Assembly: GCA_964017195.1 (NCBI GenBank) | Contig: OZ024894.1 | Span: forward strand, 487,501 to 551,500 | Reading direction: 5' to 3' | DNA from: Siderastrea radians | Taxonomy: Eukaryota > Cnidaria > Anthozoa > Scleractinia > Rhizangiidae | Length of the DNA: 64,000 nucleotides | Shown here: in pieces, positions 13,001-25,000 of the stretch | Layout of the letters: the number at the start of each line of letters is the position of its first letter | Numbering within the stretch: the stretch's first letter is position 1 | Notes under the pieces: model-generated | The model's input: only the letters and a program-made list of their open reading frames with translations | The model's database searches: none | What the model was told of the DNA's origin: nothing | Position numbers and translations under genes: made by a program

Positions 13001-16000
13001 GTCGAAAAGCCGAACGACGAAAGGTGGGTAACACGGTCGTAGTCATGGTGGGTAGACTTCATCGGTTCATGTCTTGCTTTTATGTTTTTTTTGGGCCTGT
13101 TTGATCACGTGCGATAAAATACCCCCCACCACAGGCGCCATGATCCCAGCGGCCACGCCCCCGGCTAACATCCCTCGACGTGTTTTGTTGGGACGTCCAG
13201 GTAACCCTTTTTTGAATAAGTGACGAGCTTCAAAGGTCGCTTGTCTCTTTTTTTCCCCGAGAGATTGTTTGAGGGTGGGTCGAGGATGCTGTAAACGCCA
13301 ACGAATCCGACGCGTGGTTTCTTTCCATCGTTCTTGTTGATGCCCCATGCGTCGTTGTAAATCAGCTAATGGTTGAGTCCCACGGGAACGGGACGGGCGA
13401 CGGGTGCCTCCTCGTTGCCGACCCATTTTACTTGCGTCGACTTCGTTGTGCCGGTTGCAAGACGGTGATGGGGGACGATTCGTCCACCAACAGGTGGGTT
13501 CGAAATCGAATGGCTTCGTCGCTTCGCGGATGATTGTCAATCAAGAGGTAGCCGTACGGTTGGGCGGTGGCCTTTTTATAGAGTTCCCAAAACGCTTGAC
13601 TGTCGCCCATCCAACGATTGCCCAACGCTTTGACGTAACGGGTGTCGGCGGGATTTCGAAATAACACGGTGTAATGGTAATTGCGATTTTGAGTGGCTTG
13701 TTCACGACCTCCTGGATACAGGTTCTGCATCAACGTGATGGCAAACAATTCCAAATGATGCGTCCCACGCGTTAACAGTTGGGTGACTTGCGGGGATTGC
13801 ACTGCTTCTTGCATTAAATCATCCAGAATCAACATGCCTGGGCGTGCCTCGGGGGGAAACAACGTTTCCAAATCGTCGGGTAAGTTGGGATGAAAGACCA
13901 CGCCCAAGGCTTGAAAGTCATTAAAAATGGGTTGCCAAGGGGAACCATAACAATACACGATTTTTTTAAAAAAACAAGGCGATCCATCCACTCGTCGAAA
14001 GTACACGGGGGCATCCCGCACTAAACGGTAGAGCCACGTGGTTTTACCACTGAGGGAGGGTCCCACAATTTGCATGTTGCCAGGCACCCGCAAACGCGGG
14101 TCGTACTCATCAGACATGATTTTACAAAGGCAATTTTTTTATTGTCATCCTTTATATTCTTTTTTAGGAGCCTTCTAACAACAACAGAGGCTCATGTTGA
14201 CACATAACAGGCATGGTTTTGACGCCGAATACAAATTTGAGGGCGTCCATTCGCTTGAAATAACAGGCGATGCTTCTGGGAAGATAAATCAAATAACTCG
14301 TGCATACGTTGAACGACGGCGGTGTCGTTGTACAGGGCATCGGTGGGCGAAAAATAATGGACAATCTTTGGTAAAGGGGTGCCACGGCATCGGTGATACA
14401 AGTAGTACAGGACATAATCCCCACACACGTCCGTGCTCCATTGTTGGAGGACCTGAGGGTTTTGTTGAAAGGTGTCAAAGCAATGCCAGCGGGGGTAGTA
14501 GGTGTCAGGGGTCATGGCATAACTGTCAAAGAACTCGCCTTGCTGGGGTCCCGTCCAAAACACCCCCACCCAATGTTGTCCTGGCAGGTTGATGGGATCG
14601 GTGTTGGCAATAGCACATCGCGGGTACGGGGCTTGGCATGGCACTTGATCGGCGCCGTACACGTCCAAGAAATAGCGTCGAATATAGGCATCTTGTTGAC
14701 AAATGGTTCGTAATGTCCACGTATCGTGCATGGTGTTTTTTTTACACACTTCCTAAGGGCATGGGGCCTTGCACGGTGCCACGGTTGTCGACTTCCAACA
14801 GATGTTCGTCTGTATTATAGAAAAACAGGGCTTGCAGGGTAGGATTGCCACTGCTAAATCGCAGGCGGATATCCACCAACATATGTAGCAAAGGGGTACT
14901 GGATTCCCCACCATCTTGGACAGCTGTTAGGTCAAAGGGGACGATGAAGAAACCTTCATCAAAGGTATCGGGATCCAAGAGATAAGCATCTCGTTTGTTT
15001 TTGCCTGAAGCATTCAGCAAAAGGTCATAGATCTCATACTTGCGGGTCAGATTCAAACTGGCTTTAGGGACGGGCACCCCATTGGCCGTACATTCCACGG
15101 ACAGACCATTCATGCGTGTAAAATTAAAAGGATTTTTTCCAAAATCTCCTTGGTAACGTTCGTCCTCCACCAAGACCATCCAAAACAACCGCGGGGCTCT
15201 TCCTCGAAACACATCATTCAGATCTATTTGGGTCTGATTGGCTGGCAATTGATAGTTGTCACAGCGCATGCGGCGAAACGGGAAGGTCAGGGGGTTGACC
15301 ACACTGGTGGCTTCCACTTGTTCTTCCATGTACTTCACAATGCTTTCTCTGGGAACGCGGTAAAACACACGGATGAAACATTGAGAGACCAGCACTTCAA
15401 ACGACACTTTGGTACTCGAGGTGGCAGCTTGACCATTTCCATCATCTTTGTATTTACGGGCCATCAGAGCAAATTCCGGGGTATTGAATTCAATATCAAA
15501 TTCCACTTTGGTGTTGGGTGGTACATTCTGTTCAATCTGGGTGAAATTACTGGGAATGGGGGTCACGTTGAATTCGTATTCGCCTGTGGTATTCACCAAG
15601 TTCTGTTGACGAGCGATGCCGGAGGCATTTTGAGTGGCGGCATCCTCCAACTTGCCACCCCATTTCTCCATTTGTCCTGCTACATCTCGGTACCATCCTT
15701 GACGTTTCAGTTTCGACAGTTCGTCCCACGGGTCAGATTCCAACAGAGTTTCAAAATATTGTCGGTACGCCAAATTCACCCCCGAAGCAGATTCGGTCTC
15801 GGCATTGTTGACTTTGCAACGCACTTGACGAATGCAACTGTACCCAAAGTTATTGACGGGTCCAATGATGAATTGGGTGGTGGTGTTGTGATAGGCCGGC
15901 GCTTTGGCATCCGCCAGTTTAAATTTCACTTTCAAATGCAGTTCCATTTCCCGTGGACAGAAGGGGTAAGGCCGATCATCGATCCGAAATTGCAACGGGG

Positions 16001-19000
16001 TGGACGACGGCGTCAAAGGTTTGATGTCTTCAAACTGCCATTTGTATTCCGTGGCATCGATAGGGCGTTGAGGACGATAGTTGTAAGGTCCTCGGTCCTC
16101 CTTTAAACTCAAGGTGGTGACGTCCATGGTGTTTGACGTGTGGCGTCGTCTGTGAAAAAATTAGCCCGTGTCACTCCTTTATATGCTTTTTTCTTAGGGT
16201 AACCCTTGGAAACAGTGACTTCGACGCGGACGGCGACGACGCCGTCCCATGCCGACTTGGGGGCCTGAAATCACGTCGGGTAACACCCCAATGGGACGTT
16301 GTCCCGCTCGACGAAACAATCGATTCAGGGTGGTCTGAGGATCCAAGACCGACGAGCCTGTGATGTACTTGGATCGTGTCCTCTTCTTCTTGGAACCACT
16401 TGCTCCACGACCACGTTGGGCTGCTTTCTTGACGAGTTCGGTGATACCCCAAAATCCTCCTTTCTGTCGACCCGCTCCACGGCCACGTTGGGCGGCTTTC
16501 TTTTGAAATCCCATCTTGATCAAATCCCCAATGGGTTCAAAGATGGGCCCTAAAAATCCACCTTTCTGTTTGCCCATACCCCTCTGGGAGGAGAACAAAG
16601 AAGCTAACAAAGGGAGGATGCCTCCTTCTTGATAGGGCTCGGTGCCTGCTCGGTACATGTTTCCTCCCGCACCGAGTTGGTCAAGCCAGGAGGCCAAAGG
16701 CTGTACACCCCCTTGCTGCGTTGTCTTCTTCTTCTTCTTTTTCCTGGGGGGTGCTTCTTCTTCATCCTCTTTCTGACAAAAGGATTGACGAAATCGTTTG
16801 GCAGCTTGACACATGACGTCTTTACCCACCGAGGTAGCGCCTTGGCCAGCTAGAGCCCAGAGGGGCGACCACCCTCCTTCTTGGTAAGGTGGGGTGCCTT
16901 CCTTGTACGTTTGACCCCCGGTTTGAAAGGGGGGACTGACGTCCACCCAGTCGTGGAAAGCAAATCGTTTCTTCATCACCATGGTTCTCGATCACGGGAG
17001 GGCACGTCGACGAAAATACAACGTGGCCGTCACGTCACCGCCTTGGAATGGTATGGGACGTCCTAAGTTGTCCCTTATATCGATTTTGATGTCGCGAAAT
17101 TGCAGTTGACTCAAGGGGTAAAAAATCAAGTGAGGGATGAACACATCTTCCAGGCGTTGTTTCTTGGTGTTGACTCCATGGGTTAAGATGACTTTGGCCA
17201 TTTGGGATCCTATGTACACCGGTTCGATGATGTCACAGTGCACGTAGATGTTTTGGAACGAGTTTTTCGAGATGGTGGCCCAGACACTGGTCTGACTGTG
17301 TTTGGCCATGGTATGACTGCGGGTCAATTCCACTTCCGTGGGTCGACCGTTCGCATCGCGTTGCGTGATTTCTACCGTCGGATGGCGTTGATTGGAACGG
17401 TAGTAAAAGGGCACGTTCCAGGTCTCCCACTCCAAGTAACCCAAGACGCGAGCCAACCAGGCCGGGATGTATACCGAGAATTCCGCATCGGGAAACGTCC
17501 AGGTGTAAAATCCTTTCCCATCCAATGCCACTTTGAGAGACGTGAAAGACGCTCTGTCGTTCTGAGGGATGTTGGCTTCCATGACGCCCATCCATCCTTC
17601 CACCACGTCTTGGATGGTCACATACGCCCCCGCGGGAAGATACATCGTCACATTGAACGTGCTGTTGTAATGCACCCGAAACGGGACTTGTCGATCGAGG
17701 ATATTGTGCCACGTGTGGGGTAACAACAATTGCACTAAACCCACTTCCCACGAAGAATCCAACTTCCACATCTCGGGGAGACGTAGCCGAAACTCGGCAG
17801 GGTGGTTGTTAGGAAACACCTCTTTTTGGGCATTGCTCTCCAAGGTGACACGACGTCCTCCTTGAAAACTCATGCCGAGGGAGGTTAAAGACGTGGGCGT
17901 AGGGCCGCGATGAAAATACAGCAACAAGCCAACCAACCCGGTGTAGAATGGAATGCCTCGATTGTCGGCGTTTCTTAAATGCACTCGCAGTTGATTCAAA
18001 TGGCGGGTGGGAGCGGCCAAAGCGCGAAAATCCAGATGTTGAGGATAGTACGCACACGTTTGGCCATAGGTCTGACTGGGTAAAGGCACCGTCCCCAAGA
18101 CGTGACGTTGTCGACCTCCTGTGACACTCAATTCCACAATATCCAGTTCCACGTAACATTTACTGAAATCCACGTTCGACAAGACGATGTCGTTGCCTAA
18201 CGGGGTCTGCAAGTTGGGTAAGACTTGTAAACGCCCCGTCACCGACGCGGCCCCCACCACTTTGTCTAAACCGTGCGCAAAGCGCACGCTCTTAAGAGGC
18301 GCCGCTTGCAATCCCCACCGGTCCGGTTCCAGGCTCACCAACACGAGGGGCGAGGCCCCTCGCATGTGAGGAGTAAAGGGACTAGGGTCTTGAATCCAGG
18401 CCCCCATGTCAAAGACTGCTCTTTTTTCGAACATGTAATGAAGGCGTTCGATGGGGATGCTGAGATGGATGCGGACGCCTCCTAATTGATAGTCTTCCTG
18501 AATGATCCCCCCGTGATCCAGATCTAAGCGCGAGATTACCCAATCGCCTTGCGTCCCGGCCCCCGTGTCAGCATAGGCGGTCTTGTGAGCCACGATGCGG
18601 GTTTGACCAGGACGGGCAGGATCTGGTTCGAGAAATCCCATGAACAGAGCCAACGATTCCCCCAAGTCGTAATACCCTTCGGCCCACATGTCGATGGCAT
18701 AATGGGTGGTAGGTCGCGTGGGGCTATCCAGGAGGGTCCAGACATACTTGACTTGATCGGCTCCCATCAGCGTCAACGTGGCGTCGTTGATGTATTGTTT
18801 GATTCGTGGAAACGTGGTGGGTAAACTTCCAAAACCATGGGTGGCGAGATACGTATCGACAAGGTCACGGCGAAAATAATCCAGTTTCGGGTCGGTGGGA
18901 AAATTCATGTCGGTGGTACCGGGCGTTTCCATGTGCAGTTGACCATAATGATGCGTGCCACCGGACAAGGTGGGAATCACGGGCAGCTGGAGTTGTTCGA

Positions 19001-22000
19001 CCAAATCTTCCAAGACTTGGCCGACATGCGTAAAGTGTTTGTGAGGAGACAATTGTAAGGTCCGGAGAGGGGGACCCACTTGAGACAAATCCTTGACATC
19101 GTAGTGAAAATCTTGCGGGGATTTAAGAACGGCGTTGCCATAGGAATGGGTGTAAACCAAACTCAAGAGAGCCACTTTCCAATCGTCACGTAACGTCAAC
19201 GGTCGTTCCAGTTCTTGACGAAACGCGGCTCGTACGGTGGTCACCCCCGGTTCCAAAGGATGCGTGCCTTGATCGGCACTGTTCAAGTACAAGACAAAAT
19301 CACGTGGGTGGGTTTCACTCATACTGTTTCAACGCGCGGGTGGGAATCCACGAACGATAACTGGGAGCCACGCCTTGCCAAGTCACCAACACTTGACGCG
19401 AGGGACCCCGTCCCTTGTATTTAAGCTTTTTCTTGACACGCCAATGGTTAGGCCAAGGTTGTACTTTTTGTAGTTGCGGTTCGTAAAAACGACCGGGTAC
19501 TTTTTCCTCTTGCCATGTTTTCAACTTGTAATAATTCACCCCGTCGTACAGGGAACGACGCCGCGCGCTCACCACGTACACGTCTTGACTAAACGTCCCG
19601 CGATAACTCTGAGGTCCAAAAGCACCTCGCTTGACGCGTTTGGAAGTACGTACAAAATCGCCCACTTGAAACTGGTAAGGGGTCAGAGGGGCCGTGGGTT
19701 TGTACAGACGACGCCAAATGACCGATGCGTTGTCTGGGGTGACATCCGCCGGCGCCATCTGAGTAGACGAATGAATCCGGGTGTTATACATTTGCACCAG
19801 GTCTGGCAAAGCTTCCAAGTACTTGGGGGTGTTGTGAGCCGTCATGTACTTGTAAGTGAGTTCTTTCAATGTGCGATTAAAGCGTTCCACCACCGCTGCT
19901 TTGGGTTCCCCTCGAGTCGAATAATGATGAATGTCATAGTCGTCCAACAATTGTTGGACATGTTTATTGTAAAATTCTTTGCCTTGATCGGTTTGTAAGT
20001 AAGTGGGACGACGATCTGGGTGGGTTTCTAACACGTACCGCAAGGCATCTCGGACGGCCGTCCCTCGTTTACTTTTTAAGGCGACCACCCAAGCGTACTT
20101 GGAGAGGACATCAATGATGGTTAACAAATAACGGGTACGTTGGTTGGCGGCAATCAATTGCCGATCTTGCATTTCCACCAAATCCGCTTGCCAGGTACTA
20201 TCCAAATTGGGATCGACCACTGTTTTGGAACGAGGAAACCGGACGCGGCGCGGGCGATGTAAGGTGTAAGTCGGTTCACCTTGCAAATAGCGTAACGTGG
20301 TTTTCTGGGGAATGCCCAGGGAACGACCGGCCTCCAAAAGAGATTGGGTGTTCCCACTGAGGGCGTAGGGACTGTCGTCCCCTAGATACAAGTATTCCAA
20401 CGACGGAGACGACACTTTCATGACACCGATTTTTTTCAATGGTTTTTTTAATGCAAAATCAGGGTTTTTTATAAGCTTGTTTCTTCTCTAACAAACGGGC
20501 TGGGGCACGAAGATCCACACTGTCCCCGGCCACGGGCACGTGCTTGAAACGCGCGCGATACTTTTGAGTATAGACATCGGGTACAGGCGGGGCAAAGTCG
20601 GTGATGGTGTCATCCAAGGTTTGCATCTTGACCAAAAAGGGATCTTCGTCAAACGGAAGACCTCGTACGTAATTGCGTAGTTCAGTCAGGGTCTTGGCAT
20701 AAGTGGTGAAAGCAAAATGACACATGTCCATTTTGATGGGATATTTTTTAAAATCGTTCCATCCTTTGAGAGCCACACCCAAGGCGGCCAAACAAGTCAC
20801 CCATAAACTGTCCTCCATCAGGGAACCCACCACCATCCCGACAGCGGTCACCACCAGGGCCAGGGCGTTCAAGGAAGCGTGAAGCCACTTGAAATGAAAA
20901 TATCTTTGACGGTAACACCACCATTGACAATGATAGAAGGCGTACAAGGCATCGAATTCATCCAAGAGGTCAGGTTCCACCGCGGCGGTGTCCCAATGGG
21001 TCCCCTCTAACAGAGACACAGAGGTCCGAGAGGTCATCCTGCTTCTTTTGGGAAAGCTGGGGAGGATCTTGCTTAAATGTCTTTTTTGGATTCCGTCAAG
21101 GGGTCCAGTGAGGGGTCCAGCGAGGCGTCTAGAGCGGAGGGGGGTACCACTGTGTCTCCGGGGTGTTTTCGTTTGGTTTTCTTGACTTTGGGTTCCTTCC
21201 CCCTTCCTTTTTTTGAGTCTTCTTCAGCCTGTTTCTTGGGAAACGCCACATCAAAATCACGCGGCCAAGAGATCCCAGTGCTCTTGTAAGCGTATTCAAA
21301 TTGATCCCAGGCTTGACACAATTCCATGGTTTTCATCGATAAGAGTCCTAGGGACGTCATCAATTGAGTTCGAGCGATCAGACTTAATTCGGGGGAACCG
21401 GCCACGATCAGCTCGGTCATGCGATTACTAAACTGTAACAAATTGTACCCCCAATTATTCAACAACTGTTGGAACTGAAGCTCTTCCTTGCCACGGAGCG
21501 CCATCCTACAACGTCTGTTCTCGACTGCGTCTAAGGGAAAATGAACGACAGGGATGGGACACAGGTTTTTTATAGGTATGGGGGACCCCACCCCAAGACA
21601 AGACAACAACTTTTAAAAAACAATTTTTTTTTAATTATCACAGACGTGTGGTGGATAGCCCATGTTACTCTGTGGATCGGTGTTGTAAGCATATGTTGAG
21701 TGTTCAAGTGGAGGGGGACTACGTCCCCTCAGTTCAAGATGTCCTCAGATGTCCAAAGGGATGGTTGTGATCCCGTCGGCTAACACTTTCCTCTTGGGGT
21801 AAAAGTACGAGAAACCCACTCTGAATTGGGCATACGTCAACACTTTGTTGTTGACCACGCGAAAACCGCGGTTTTCCCCCGATTCGGATTCTTGGGTCTT
21901 TAAGACTCGCAAGTAGGTGTCTTTCGTGATGGTGTTGTTTTTTTTACTGATCCCCTTGCAAGAATACTTGTCTTTGGCACCCCAACAATAGTACGTTTTA

Positions 22001-25000
22001 GAATTCAGTCCAACAAATCCGTCACCACGCCACTCTACTTTGAATAAGCCAGGGGTCCGCTTATCGTACGCGGTATGTTCAGGGGAGTCCGTTCTCGGAA
22101 ACCAGCTTGACTTGGTCGCCTCAAACTCTTCTCTTCTCTCCACCTTGATTAACTCTTCCACACTGTCCCCAGCGAGCGCCATGTAGAGACTGTCCGTGTC
22201 CATCTCAAGAAGTTCATAATCACTACGATCCAGGAAATGATCAACGCAATGATAGTAAAACTGCAACATACGCAATTTAGCGTACTGATAGACGAAAAAA
22301 CCGATTTGAATAGGAAGGTTCATCTTGATTCGTTTCTTGACCGACTTGAGCTCATACACCCCATCATCGATTTCTTCCAGATCCCTGAACCAATACGAAT
22401 TGATGGTTCTTGCCACTTTGTTTACATCTTCTTCATACTTTATGTCTAGATGCCGCGATGAGTCCATGATGAACCGCCCGTAGCCGGCATTCCCGACGGT
22501 TTTGGCTGTTTCGGCGACCACAGCACTCCCACCTTGATCGCCATCTCTTCTCGCGTTGGACACAAACTCCCCAAAGGGTGCCAAACACGGTTTGGAACAC
22601 CACTGCACGGCTTGGTGCACTTTGGTGACCACCAACCCTTGCTCTAAATAAAACTGGAGCAGAGGGGTGGCCAGCAAGATCTTGTCCCCACGGTAGCTGC
22701 CGATGAGTGCCCGGCGGGGTCGGGGCATGCACTCATTCTCTTCAGCAAATCGCTTCATGTGCTCTCCAATGTCGTCAAGCGAAATCTCCACATTTTTGAA
22801 AATGGGGGTCATTTCTGAAAACTTGGATTTGAGGTGGTCCGGGACGTGGAGGTCCACCTCCACGGCCCCGAAAAACTCGCCGTTTCTCACTTGTTCCAAC
22901 AGTTGAGTTGGGGATTTCAGCTTGCCATTGTGTTGTCTTCCGGGGAAATGAGAGTTGAGATGTGTTTCAATCTCGGGGTTCAGTCTTTTCTCATTGAGCC
23001 ACTGACACCCCCATTGAATCACGGGTGAATACCCGATCTCTTCCAGGTAATCCACGTTCTCCTTCGTCCTCTGATACCAGTACCCGTAGGTTTCCCCACG
23101 GGTAGGGTGGGGGTCTTCGTGGTTGAAGCAGGATGGGCACCCGTGCCAGTAACACCCCATGTATTGGTAGGCGGTACCTGTAGATGGGTCAAACCCGTCG
23201 ACTGGGAGCTGTCGGTCCCCCAGTCGTTTCTCGTTGTTGTTCAACCTGGTTCTCAGGCTTACTCCACGCTGGTGACTGGCCCAGGCCAGCCACTCATCCG
23301 CTTCTCGCCAAGGAAACAAGGGCTGCAATTTCTCTCCAGCGTACTGCCAGTGGGTGTAAAGACCCACTGGCATGGGTTGGGATAACGCCCACAAATACAA
23401 TGCGTTGGCGTCATAGCCGACGATGTTTTGACACATCTTCTCTGGATTCTGGCGGATGAAAGACTTCTCTGCCTCAGCATATCTCTTGAAGATGATGGCG
23501 GGACCCCCGACCATGTTGCCGCGAAAGAGGTTATACAGCTCCTCTGAATTAAACACGGAGAGATGGATGCCTTGCTGTTTTAAGAATTGCATTTCAAACT
23601 TCATTGCAATTCCCGGCAGGGAGATAGAATTAAAAATGTCTATCTGGTGAGCTTGCCAAAAGGCTTTCATCTTTTCCACTGCCTCAATGAAAGGTACAAC
23701 GTCCAGGTTATTATACCATACGAGAAAATCGCGCATGGTCTTCATCTTCTTCTCGCGCCACACCTCTTGACAGTACTTGTATTCTTCTGCTGTAATGTTC
23801 GTGTTCTTTAATTTCGAGTGGAACGCCTCATGGGGTGGAAGTTGTTCTTCCTCGAGCTTCTCCAACGAGTCGACCCATTCGTAAGGGAAAAACCCCTTGT
23901 TTTCAGCACACCCATAAGCTTTAAGAAAACCGGCGTAACTGCTCCCAGCAGCGAGGAAATTGGAAATGTCCAAAAATGTCAGTTTGGATGATTTTAACGA
24001 AAGGTACGTTTGGTTCCGTTTGATGGTAAATTGAACGCCGCCATTTCTCACCAAGTATGGAATCAGGAAACGTTTTAAAACGTTTAAATCATACTGTCCG
24101 CTGTGAAAGCCAATCACCACGAGTTCACGTAACTGTTCATCAAGCTCTTGTATCAAGCGTTCAGCTTTCGTCTGGACTCTGGAAGGTCTTTTCTTCGGAG
24201 AACTTGTAGATCTGTGTGCAGAGGTTGGGACGGGTTCTCTTTGTCGCTCCCTATCCACACGTCGATAGAACGAGGCACCCTCCTCTTCTATATCGTCATC
24301 AATAAACTCTCTATCCGAATTCGTTTCCACCTCCCCTTGATCTTCTTCCTCACCGCTTTCCCCGTCAAATCCCACCTCATCCACAACATCATCATCATCA
24401 TCATCGGCTTCCATGTCTGTCTTGTCAGGTCGCAGTGTTTCTTGAATCAATGCTCTCAGCTCTGCATATCTAGCCTGCTCAAGTTCATACTTAGCGTCGC
24501 TTATTTCATTGAGATACGTTACAAGCTCTTTCACTAGTTCTTCGCCATCCTTCTCCTGATCTCCTTCCACAATGAGACATTTCGGCTCCAGATAACCTGG
24601 TACATTTGCCGCGACACTGACACTGAGCAATGTATGTTCTGCGTTGAATTCAAGTTTGGGGCGTTTCGCGGGTAGTGTGGTCGATTTCGGATAAAACACC
24701 TCGATGTCAAAGGTAGAGAAATACTTCGAATACTTTAAGTTCTCAGGGATAGTCACCCCTTCCTCCTCTAGTTTCTCGAAAACAGTTTTCGAGGGGGTAT
24801 ACACTCCACCAGGGTAGTCAAACTTGATCTGCGCTTCGCATGCCCGTTCATGTCTCATCAGTTTACAATCTTTCTGGAACACTTTCCCACACCTCTCACA
24901 GGTAAATGCCTTCGAGTACTTTTTCATATCTTTGATATATGAAAAATGATCTTCAAATAAATTGAGCTTCATAGCTTGCTCTGTTTCGGCTTTCGAGAGT

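Noticed and set aside
15150..16106. 318-residue open frame on the plus strand opposite the hexon-like gene
   Set aside because: It is the antisense shadow of a well-supported capsid gene and has composition typical of antisense translation, with no domain.
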